A program made the translations under genes and the position numbers. From Oscillospiraceae bacterium (GTDB lineage Bacteria > Bacillota > Clostridia > Oscillospirales > Ruminococcaceae), in the NCBI GenBank assembly GCA_024404815.1, contig JAKSPL010000021.1, forward strand, positions 1 to 40,619: DNA of 40,619 bases, in the 5' to 3' direction. How positions within the stretch are numbered: the first letter of the stretch is position 1; each line of letters starts with the position of its first letter. Shown here one piece after another: positions 23,940-30,764 of this stretch. The notes beneath the pieces were generated by a model. That model saw only the letters and a list, made by a program, of their open reading frames with translations, did no database searches and was not told the origin of the DNA.

Positions 23940-26180
23940 TTACAGCGTCATCTGTCCTGCAATTTCCATATCTTTTGCCATGCCGCCTGCCACAGGAATA
24001 TTCTTGACGACATATTTTGCCCATTGTTCCAGCTGTTCTTCCGCAAGCGGTGCCGCATATTCCAGCTTTGCGCCCTTGGCTTTCAGCGTCATGACCTGTA
24101 CGCCGATGCTGTCGCGCGTGGTTTTCGGCATCAGCATCGCGCTGTTGAACACGATTGCCCTGCCATTGCTTGACCGAAGCAGAATATTGCAGTCCTCTGT
24201 CAGATGGATCACCGCCATCAGCGGAGACTTATCAGAGTACGCATTTGCGAGCTTTTTACGGTTTGTCTTTGTTTCATATGCCGAAACAGGAACTTTGGCG
24301 ATCTTGCCGTTTTCGAAGCAGAACAGCAGATATCCGCTGTAATCGCCTGCCGCAACAAGATGCATGACCGTTTCGCCCTCGTCAAAGCCAAGCTTGACAG
24401 GGACATAATCGCCCAGAACGCTTGCCTTTGTCGCAGCAAAACTGTTCGCACGCGCCTTGTAGACCTGTGCTTTATTGGTGAAGAACAGCAGTTCAATGTT
24501 GTTGGTCGTGTTGATCTGCTGACGCAGGACATCGCCCTCTTTGAGTTTCTGCTCGCCGCTCATGCGGAGGCTCTGCGGTGTAATTTTCTTGAAATAGCCC
24601 TCCGCCGACAGGAACAGATGTACGGGATCGTCGGGAATATCCTCGTCAGGCTCGTCATCTGGAGCATCCGTCATGTCATAGAACATGGTCTTACGCGGCT
24701 GTCCGTACTGCTGTGCCACTTCTTTCAGTTCTTCCATCATGATCTTGCGGATCTTCTTGACATCTTTGAGAATGTCATCCATCTCCGCAATATCTTTCCG
24801 CAGTTGTTCGATCTCCTTTGTGCGGTTGAGAATGTATTCGCGGTTCAGATGACGCAGTTTGATCTCTGCGACATACTCCGCCTGTATCTTGTCGATGGCA
24901 AAACCGATCATCAAATTGGACACGACCTCGGATTCTTCTTCCGTTTCGCGGATGATCTTGATTGCCTTGTCGATGTCCAGCAGGATTTTTTCAAGGCCTT
25001 CCAGCAGATGCAGCTTATCCATCTTCTTGTGCAGATCGAAATACACTCTGCGGCGGATGCACTCGGTACGGAATGCCACCCATTCTTCGAGGATCTCGCG
25101 CACACCCATGACTCTCGGCATTCCTGCGATCAGGATGTTGAAGTTGCAGGAAACCGTATCCTGCAAAGGTGTCATGCGGTAGAGTTTCTGCATCAGGCGT
25201 TCGGGATCGACAGCTCGTTTCAGATCAATCGTCAGCTTCAAGCCGTTGATATCCGTTTCATCACGCATATACGAGATTTCCCGAATTTTTCCTGCCTTGA
25301 CCAGTTCCACGATTTTCTCCATGATCGCTTCGATGGTGGTAGAATACGGAATCTGGGTAATGTCAATGCAGTTCGCATCCTTGTCGTAACTCCACTTGGA
25401 ACGCAATTTGATGCTGCCTCTGCCCGTGTCGTAAATGCGCTGCAATTCCTCCTCATCATACATGAGGAAGCCGCCTGTCGGGAAGTCGGGACCTTTCAGC
25501 GTGGAAAGCAGGTCGTGGTCTGGATTTTTGATGTAGGCAATGGTCGTTTCGCAGACCTCTGCCAGATTGAACGGGCAGACATTGCTTGCCATTGAAACGG
25601 CGATACCGACATTCGCATTGACCAGCACAGAGGGATAGGTCGCAGGGAGCAGTGTCGGTTCGGTCGTGGTATTGTCGTAATTCGGTACAAAATCGACAGT
25701 TTCCTTGTCGATGTCGCGGAACAGCTCGGCAGCGATCGCTTCAAGCTTGACTTCCGTATATCGCGGTGCAGCATATGCCATGTCGCGGCTGTATGCCTTG
25801 CCGAAGTTACCCTTGCTGTCCACGTAGGGGTGCAGGAGCGACTCATTGCCGCGTGCCATACGCACCATCGTTTCGTAGATCGCCGCATCGCCGTGAGGAT
25901 TCAGACGCATGGTCTGACCGACAACGTTTGCAGACTTGGTGCGTGCGCCGTTCAGCAAACCCATTTTGTACATCGTATAGAGCAGCTTTCGGTGCGAGGG
26001 CTTGAAACCGTCAATTTCAGGCAGCGCACGCGATACGATCGCACTCATTGCATAGGGCATGAAGTTCTTGCGGAGCGTTTCGGTAATGCGCTCCTCGACC
26101 ATCAGACCTGCGCCCTCGATGTAGGCGTTGCTCGGGTTTGCGGCTTTCGGAGTTTCTCTATTTTTTCTGGTTTTCGCCAT
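23940..26180 (-). CDS. Type II topoisomerase subunit A (ParC/GyrA family)
   Basis: The DNA-cleaving subunit, 746 residues. The catalytic tyrosine is Y141 in AAPRYTEVKL; the winged-helix/tower and coiled-coil parts follow to about 500, then a reduced C-terminal beta-pinwheel. The GyrA box (QRRGGKG) is not seen; the corresponding region reads ETKTNRKKLANAY, which favours a topoisomerase IV-like or clostridial second enzyme over gyrase. In the quinolone-determining region HGDAAIYET, residue A99 takes the place of the usual Ser83 and E103 that of Asp87 (E. coli GyrA numbering). AAAGGA lies 8 bases before the ATG. It is transcribed after the B subunit, 130 bases downstream with a repeat between. 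Confidence 0.92.
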   Translation of the reverse strand: MAKTRKNRETPKAANPSNAYIEGAGLMVEERITETLRKNFMPYAMSAIVSRALPEIDGFKPSHRKLLYTMYKMGLLNGARTKSANVVGQTMRLNPHGDAAIYETMVRMARGNESLLHPYVDSKGNFGKAYSRDMAYAAPRYTEVKLEAIAAELFRDIDKETVDFVPNYDNTTTEPTLLPATYPSVLVNANVGIAVSMASNVCPFNLAEVCETTIAYIKNPDHDLLSTLKGPDFPTGGFLMYDEEELQRIYDTGRGSIKLRSKWSYDKDANCIDITQIPYSTTIEAIMEKIVELVKAGKIREISYMRDETDINGLKLTIDLKRAVDPERLMQKLYRMTPLQDTVSCNFNILIAGMPRVMGVREILEEWVAFRTECIRRRVYFDLHKKMDKLHLLEGLEKILLDIDKAIKIIRETEEESEVVSNLMIGFAIDKIQAEYVAEIKLRHLNREYILNRTKEIEQLRKDIAEMDDILKDVKKIRKIMMEELKEVAQQYGQPRKTMFYDMTDAPDDEPDEDIPDDPVHLFLSAEGYFKKITPQSLRMSGEQKLKEGDVLRQQINTTNNIELLFFTNKAQVYKARANSFAATKASVLGDYVPVKLGFDEGETVMHLVAAGDYSGYLLFCFENGKIAKVPVSAYETKTNRKKLANAYSDKSPLMAVIHLTEDCNILLRSSNGRAIVFNSAMLMPKTTRDSIGVQVMTLKAKGAKLEYAAPLAEEQLEQWAKYVVKNIPVAGGMAKDMEIAGQMTL

Positions 26181-26240
26181 GAAAATGTTCCTTTCTGTCA
26201 GAATATGGGAACGGTTGTATCAAAAATCATCCTCAAAATG

Positions 26241-26297
26241 GGATCCCAAAGGGATAGTATCCCTTTGGAAGGGGGCTTGGGGGACAGCGTCCCCCAA
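26241..26297. repeat. Dispersed GC-rich palindromic repeat, copy 3
   Basis: Two adjacent perfect hairpins: CCAAAGGGAT/ATCCCTTTGG (26246-26268) and TTGGGGGAC/GTCCCCCAA (26277-26297), joined by AAGGGGGC. The segment gggggcttggggga is shared with copy 1 at position 1. It fills the gap between the two topoisomerase genes and would be present in their joint mRNA. Confidence 0.7.
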
Positions 26298-26310
26298 AAC
26301 GTATCCTCTC

Positions 26311-28293
26311 TCAGCTGATATCCGCCAGATCGAGGTACTCGCCGCCGTGTTCTGCGATATAGTCTTTACGTGCCTGCAAGTTATCGCCAAGGAGCATATC
26401 GAACATTTCGGAGGTCGCTTCTGCGTCCTCGGGAGTGACGCGGATGATACGGCGTGTTTCGGGGTTCATCGTGGTGAGTGCCATCATGTCCGCTTCGTTT
26501 TCGCCCAGACCTTTCGAACGCTGGAGCGTATATTTCTGCCCCTCCAGCATTTGCAGGATCTTCACGCGCTCTTTTTCATCGTAAGCAAAATATGTGCGCT
26601 CTTTCGTGGTGATCTCAAACAGCGGAGATTCTGCGATATAGACATATCCCTCACGAATCAGCGTCGGCGCAAGACGGTAGAGCATTGTCAGGATCAGCGT
26701 GCGGATATGGAATCCGTCCTCATCGGCATCCGTACAGATGACGATCTTGTTCCAGCGGAGATTGTCCAGCGAGAACGATGCGAGTTCCTTGTTCGCCTTT
26801 GCTGTTACCTCAACGCCGCAGCCAAGCACCTTGACCAAGTCTGTGATGATCTCGCTCTTGAAAATGCGGTTGTAGTCTGCTTTCAGGCAGTTGAGGATCT
26901 TGCCGCGGACGGGAATGACAGCCTGAAATTCCGCATCACGCGCCATTTTAACAGAACCGAGTGCGGAATCGCCCTCCACGATATAGACCTCTCTGCGCGA
27001 GGTGTCCTTCGAGCGGCAGTCCACAAATTTCGGTACCATATTGGAAAGATCAAGATTGCCCGACAGCTTCTTTTTGAGATTCAGTCTGGTACGTTCCGCA
27101 TTCTCACGGCTGCGCTTGTTGACCAGTACCTGCTCGGTAATTCTTGCCGCATCGTCCGGATTTTCTGTGAAATACACTTCCAGCTGATGCTTTAAGAATT
27201 CCGTCATCGCCTCGTAGATAAAGCGGTTGGTGATCGCCTTTTTCGTCTGGTTTTCATAGGATGCGATCGTTGAGAACGAGGAGGAGATCAGCACCAGACA
27301 GTCCTGCACATCCTCGAATGAAATTTTATTCTCATTTTTCTGGTAGCGGTTATTGTTTTTCAGGTATGCGTCGATCTGCGCGGTAAACGCACGTTTTACT
27401 GCATCATTCGGCGAACCGCCATGCTCCAGAAAGCTCGAATTGTGGTAGTATTCAATGCGCTGTACAGTATTGGAGAATGCCACCGCGACCGACAGTTTCA
27501 GCTTGTATTCCTCGCGGTCTGCGCTGTCTCTGCCCTTGCGGTCGGTCTGCCAGAACTGCACGGGCGTCATGCCCTTGCCGTCGAGAATTTCATTGGCATA
27601 GTCCGTAATACCGTTTTCGTAGAAATATTCTGTGGATTCAAAACTGTTTTTTGCGGTTTCCACACGGTACACAAACAGCAGATTCGGATTGACGACCGCC
27701 TGCCGTTTCAGCACATCCCGAAACCATTCGTCAGGGATCATCGTGTCCACAAACACGCTTCTGTCGGGCTTCCAGCGGGTTTTTGTACCCGTCTGACGGC
27801 GGTTGGTCGGTGCTTTGCGAAGTCCGCCGATGTTCTCACCGACTTCAAAATGCAGGGAGTATTCCTGTCCGTCGCGGACAACCGTGACATCCATATACTC
27901 CGATGCAAACTGTGTCGCACAAAGTCCCAGACCGTTCAGACCGAGCGAATACGCATAAGTATCCGCGTTGGAATCATACTTGCCGCCTGCGTACAGTTCG
28001 CAGTACACAAGCTCCCAGTTATATCGTTCCTCATTTGGGTTCCAGTCCACAGGACAGCCTCTGCCGAAGTCCTCGACTTCGATCGAGCCGTCCAGATATT
28101 TTGTAATGATGATTTTCTTGCCGAAGCCTGCACGCGCCTCGTCCACGGAATTCGTAATGACTTCAAAGACCGAATGCTCACAGCCGTCCAGACCGTCCGA
28201 GCCGAAAATGACCGCAGGACGCTTTCTGACCTTGTCGGGGCCTTTGAGCATCGTAATACTTTCGTTGCCGTATTCAGGTGTTTTCTTCGCCAT
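26311..28293 (-). CDS. Type II topoisomerase subunit B (ParE/GyrB family)
   Basis: The ATPase and TOPRIM subunit, 660 residues. The GHKL ATPase has NSVDEARAG, EDFGRGCP and the GLNGLG-type lid; the TOPRIM domain has EVYIVEGDSALGS and the metal pair in TDADEDGFHIRTL; QRSKGLGE follows near the C terminus. The EGDSALGS and NSVDEA variants resemble the second, non-gyrase type II topoisomerase of Clostridia. The ATG at 28293 has AAAGGA 8 bases upstream; a longer frame would cross the promoter. First gene of a two-gene transcript. Confidence 0.92.
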   Translation of the reverse strand: MAKKTPEYGNESITMLKGPDKVRKRPAVIFGSDGLDGCEHSVFEVITNSVDEARAGFGKKIIITKYLDGSIEVEDFGRGCPVDWNPNEERYNWELVYCELYAGGKYDSNADTYAYSLGLNGLGLCATQFASEYMDVTVVRDGQEYSLHFEVGENIGGLRKAPTNRRQTGTKTRWKPDRSVFVDTMIPDEWFRDVLKRQAVVNPNLLFVYRVETAKNSFESTEYFYENGITDYANEILDGKGMTPVQFWQTDRKGRDSADREEYKLKLSVAVAFSNTVQRIEYYHNSSFLEHGGSPNDAVKRAFTAQIDAYLKNNNRYQKNENKISFEDVQDCLVLISSSFSTIASYENQTKKAITNRFIYEAMTEFLKHQLEVYFTENPDDAARITEQVLVNKRSRENAERTRLNLKKKLSGNLDLSNMVPKFVDCRSKDTSRREVYIVEGDSALGSVKMARDAEFQAVIPVRGKILNCLKADYNRIFKSEIITDLVKVLGCGVEVTAKANKELASFSLDNLRWNKIVICTDADEDGFHIRTLILTMLYRLAPTLIREGYVYIAESPLFEITTKERTYFAYDEKERVKILQMLEGQKYTLQRSKGLGENEADMMALTTMNPETRRIIRVTPEDAEATSEMFDMLLGDNLQARKDYIAEHGGEYLDLADIS

Positions 28294-28312
28294 TCTACCG
28301 TTCCTTTCTTCG

Positions 28313-28333
28313 GTTCTGTCCGTCTGACAGAAC
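28313..28333 (-). promoter_or_regulatory. Perfect hairpin in the parE-type 5' UTR
   Basis: GTTCTGTC pairs perfectly with GACAGAAC (8 pairs) around loop AGACG (minus strand). It lies about 20 bases after the predicted transcription start and ends about 8 bases before the ribosome site. There is no T tract, so it is not a terminator; it might protect the 5' end or modulate initiation. Confidence 0.4.
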
Positions 28334-28358
28334 AATCGTTTTCGGACATACACTAGAT

Positions 28359-28387
28359 ATTGTAACACATTCTCCGAGAAAATGCAA
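28359..28387 (-). promoter_or_regulatory. Sigma-A promoter of the topoisomerase pair
   Basis: TTGCAT (28387-28382), 17-base spacer ending TGT (extended -10), TACAAT (28364-28359) on the minus strand. The 5' UTR would be about 60 bases. Confidence 0.85.
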
Positions 28388-28397
28388 GCGCGGCAGA

Positions 28398-28430
28398 CAA
28401 AAAAATCCGTCCCGCACAAAGGGGACGGAT
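28398..28430 (-). terminator. Terminator of the small membrane protein gene
   Basis: Nine-pair stem ATCCGTCCC/GGGACGGAT (28405-28413 with 28422-28430) followed on the minus strand by TTTTTTT. It starts 8 bases after the stop codon and directly precedes the topoisomerase promoter. Confidence 0.88.
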
Positions 28431-28437
28431 CTTCCTG

Positions 28438-28812
28438 TTACCGCTTCCATGTCATTTTCGCGGTTTTTTCCCAGTTTCCATTCTTATATTCCGCAGAGCC
28501 GACTGAGATATTCTCCTGATTGACTTTCATATCGCCGTCGAGAAGTGCCGCAGAATTCTTTTTCAGTTCTTCTTTCAGCGCAGCATCCAGATCCTCCTGT
28601 CTGCGTGCAGAAACCGTTGTTGTGATTTCTCCGTGCGGCGCATCGGGTTCTTTTTTGAGTGCCCAGCAAAACAGCCAGAAGCCGACCAGCGCGATCACGA
28701 TCAGAACCAAAAGCTGCTTTTCATCGTCCGACGAAAAACCGAGCGCATCTAATAATCTGTCTAGTTTCATGTCCTGCTCACCGAACCTTTCGCATTCAGC
28801 ATATATCGGCAA
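28438..28812 (-). CDS. Small single-pass membrane protein, unknown
   Basis: A 124-residue protein (110 if started at the internal ATG). One hydrophobic helix at about 34-52 (LLVLIVIALVGFWLFCWAL) follows an acidic segment, and the rest is a charged, mostly helical then strand-forming domain (TTVSARRQEDLDAALKEELKK). No family was recognised. The start is uncertain: a TTG at 28812 has AAAGGAG 7 bases upstream and lies soon after a perfect promoter, while the ATG at 28770 (MKLDRLLDALGF) has a poor ribosome site. An 11-codon ORF (ATG at 28798) ends by overlapping that ATG and could couple translation. It is divergent from the two membrane proteins at 29054-30574. Confidence 0.6.
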   Translation of the reverse strand: MPIYAECERFGEQDMKLDRLLDALGFSSDDEKQLLVLIVIALVGFWLFCWALKKEPDAPHGEITTTVSARRQEDLDAALKEELKKNSAALLDGDMKVNQENISVGSAEYKNGNWEKTAKMTWKR

Positions 28813-28839
28813 AAAACGGCTCCTTTCCCTGATGTTTCT

Positions 28840-28868
28840 ATTATAATGGGAAATCATCTGCTTGTCAA
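28840..28868 (-). promoter_or_regulatory. Sigma-A promoter of the small membrane protein gene
   Basis: Perfect consensus TTGACA (28868-28863), 17-base spacer, TATAAT (28845-28840) on the minus strand. About 118 bases separate it from the divergent plus-strand promoter at 28987; that stretch has only a weak palindrome GATTG-CTA-CAATC near 28900. Confidence 0.9.
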
Positions 28869-28986
28869 TAGCTTCCCTGTTTCTCTCCGTTTTTTTGTCG
28901 ATTGCTACAATCAAGCTATCCTCTTTTTATGGAAATCCACGTATTCCTACAATTTTCGGCATATCCTGAGAATTCGGTGAAAACGC

Positions 28987-29015
28987 TTGCATAATCGCGG
29001 CGGATATGGTAGAAT
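28987..29015 (+). promoter_or_regulatory. Sigma-A promoter of the two-gene membrane operon
   Basis: TTGCAT (28987-28992), 17-base spacer ending TGG (extended -10), TAGAAT (29010-29015). The start codon of the first gene follows about 32 bases after the predicted start site. Confidence 0.83.
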
Positions 29016-29053
29016 AGATATATCATTTCATTTACAAGAAAGGGACAGAACCA

Positions 29054-29968
29054 ATGGACAAGCAGAACCAACAGCAAAAAAAACAATCGCCCTCCGTTTC
29101 CGCATTTCATACTGCAAGAGAGCTTGCTGCAAAAGAAGCGCGTGAAAATGAGCTTGCAGAGCGCAAACGGCAGGCAGATGCCGAGGATGCCGCATACCAT
29201 GCGCGCGAGGAATATGCCAAAAATCTTTCCGAAAACAAAGTCGCGCTGATGCGGATGAAACAGGGCGTGGATTCCGAAGAAACCTCCGCACTCGATTTAA
29301 CAGAAGAACCGCAAAAAAAATATACGCTGTGGCAGAAAATCAGCAACTGGTTCTACCATTCCAAATGGTGGCTGGGCATTGCGGCATTCTGTGCTTTGCT
29401 GGCAGCTTTTCTGATTTACGATGCAGTCACGACCAAGGATCCCGATATGCGTGTGCTCGTCCTGACAAGTGACTCGTATTTTACCGCGCAGGAACCCGCT
29501 TTCTGCGAGTTGCTGACACCGTTCTGCGAGGATTACAACAAAGACGGAGAAGTTCTGGTCTCCACGATCTCCATTCCCATCAACAAAGCACTGACCGAAA
29601 GTGCCTCTGCCGCTGCACAGTCCTACAACACCCAGCTGACCGTACAGTTCCAGAGCGCAATGAGTATGCTTCTGCTGGTCGATGAGGATGCAGATGAGTG
29701 TCTGGACGAGGAACTCCCGTTTGTCGATCTGGAATCGCTGTTCCCACAGTATGATTTTATCGAGGGAAAACGCGCATATATCGAAAATACAAAACTTGCG
29801 GAACTCATCGGCATGGAACAGCCGATTCGCAAGGGCACCTATCTCGCCCTGCGTCAGCCCGTTGAAAACATGGACAGTCTGGAAGAAAATCAGGAAGCCT
29901 ATGATATTGCATATCAGGCACTCAGTCAGCTTCTCGAACTGATCACCGCTGAGGAAGGAGCGTCATAA
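29054..29968 (+). CDS. Single-pass membrane protein with charged helical N terminus, unknown
   Basis: A 304-residue protein of unknown function. Residues 1-100 are cytoplasmic-like: Q-rich start, then an alanine/charged helix (about 18-70, HTARELAAKEARENELAERK) with coiled-coil character. A transmembrane helix spans about 104-124 (KWWLGIAAFCALLAAFLIYDAV), and the remaining 180 residues form an acidic extracytoplasmic domain (MRVLVLTSDSYFTAQEPAF, MSMLLLVDEDADE). No signal peptidase site is seen. AAAGGG lies 9 bases before the ATG. The next gene starts 3 bases after its stop, so the two proteins are probably partners. Confidence 0.7.
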   Translation: MDKQNQQQKKQSPSVSAFHTARELAAKEARENELAERKRQADAEDAAYHAREEYAKNLSENKVALMRMKQGVDSEETSALDLTEEPQKKYTLWQKISNWFYHSKWWLGIAAFCALLAAFLIYDAVTTKDPDMRVLVLTSDSYFTAQEPAFCELLTPFCEDYNKDGEVLVSTISIPINKALTESASAAAQSYNTQLTVQFQSAMSMLLLVDEDADECLDEELPFVDLESLFPQYDFIEGKRAYIENTKLAELIGMEQPIRKGTYLALRQPVENMDSLEENQEAYDIAYQALSQLLELITAEEGAS

Positions 29969-29971
29969 ATC

Positions 29972-30574
29972 ATGCGTGAAGAACAGGATATGCAGAAAGA
30001 TACTGCGGAAGTCACAGAGCAGGTTTCGGGTATCTTCCCCGAAAAACCGCCTGCACAGCCGCTCAAGGTCAAAACAGGCACCCAGAAAGCCATTGAACTT
30101 GTCTGCGGCGCGGCGATTGTCCTGCTTGCCGTCATCATCATTTTCATCGTCCGCAGCAGCTATATGCGTCCCATCAACACCTACTACCGCGGACTCTCCG
30201 CCATGAAAGAACAGAAAATGTGCAACGCCTTCCCCTCATGGCTCTGCAATGCCAATGTAGACGATGATACGATCTCAATTGAGGGAATGTGCCGTACCAT
30301 TCTTTCTTCTGTCGTCACCGCCTGCGGAAATGACTACAAGGTATCGGCGGAAATGGTATCCTATGCCGACAAAGAGGACGCATATCTTCAAACGCTGGAA
30401 ACAGGCATCGAATCCCAATACGGCAAGAAAGTCAACATCTCAAAAGGCAGATGGGTAAAGCTCAATGTCACCTACGAATACGGCGAAACCAAACAGGAGA
30501 TGACCGAGTACGCCCGTGTCTATAAAATCAACGGCAGATGGGTATTGCTGGATATTCCGGGCGCAGAAGCCTGA
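29972..30574 (+). CDS. Single-pass membrane protein, unknown, partner of the preceding gene
   Basis: A 200-residue protein with a 38-residue cytoplasmic tail, one transmembrane helix at about 40-60 (IELVCGAAIVLLAVIIIFIV) and an extracytoplasmic domain of about 135 residues. That domain begins PINTYYRGLSAMKEQKM, contains cysteines that could pair (CNAFPSWLC, MCRTI, ACGND) and ends in strands VKLNVTYEYGE and GRWVLLDIPG, a layout like small NTF2/DUF4878-type lumenal domains. I cannot name a family. AAGGAG overlaps the end of the previous gene, 11 bases before the ATG. No clear terminator follows until 30690-30736. Confidence 0.68.
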   Translation: MREEQDMQKDTAEVTEQVSGIFPEKPPAQPLKVKTGTQKAIELVCGAAIVLLAVIIIFIVRSSYMRPINTYYRGLSAMKEQKMCNAFPSWLCNANVDDDTISIEGMCRTILSSVVTACGNDYKVSAEMVSYADKEDAYLQTLETGIESQYGKKVNISKGRWVKLNVTYEYGETKQEMTEYARVYKINGRWVLLDIPGAEA

Positions 30575-30657
30575 AACATACCGTTTTCTAAACAAAATCG
30601 ACAAAAATGCAAATACCGCCCACGGAAAAGATTGTCAGATAATCAGGCGGCACAGAC

Positions 30658-30686
30658 TTGCTTTTTTTGTCGAAAAAGGGTATAAT
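30658..30686 (+). promoter_or_regulatory. Promoter upstream of the acetylation module
   Basis: TTGCTT (30658-30663), 17-base spacer, TATAAT (30681-30686). The start site would lie near 30693, inside the 5' arm of a terminator-like hairpin at 30690-30727. The preceding 30575-30657 has CCGCC/GGCGG arms around a long loop and no other signal. Confidence 0.7.
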
Positions 30687-30689
30687 AAA

Positions 30690-30736
30690 GCAGAGTGGAT
30701 CTGATGGCTGCATCACGTCCATTCTGCTATTTTTTT
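30690..30736 (+). terminator. Terminator-like hairpin at the start of the module's leader
   Basis: Ten-pair stem GCAGAGTGGA (30690-30699) with TCCATTCTGC (30718-30727), one G-U, continued inside by TGATG/CATCA, followed by ATTTTTTT (30729-30736). It may end the upstream membrane-protein operon, or act as an attenuator only a few bases after the promoter. Confidence 0.65.
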
Positions 30737-30764
30737 ACCAACTCGAAAGGAACGTGACATAAAC

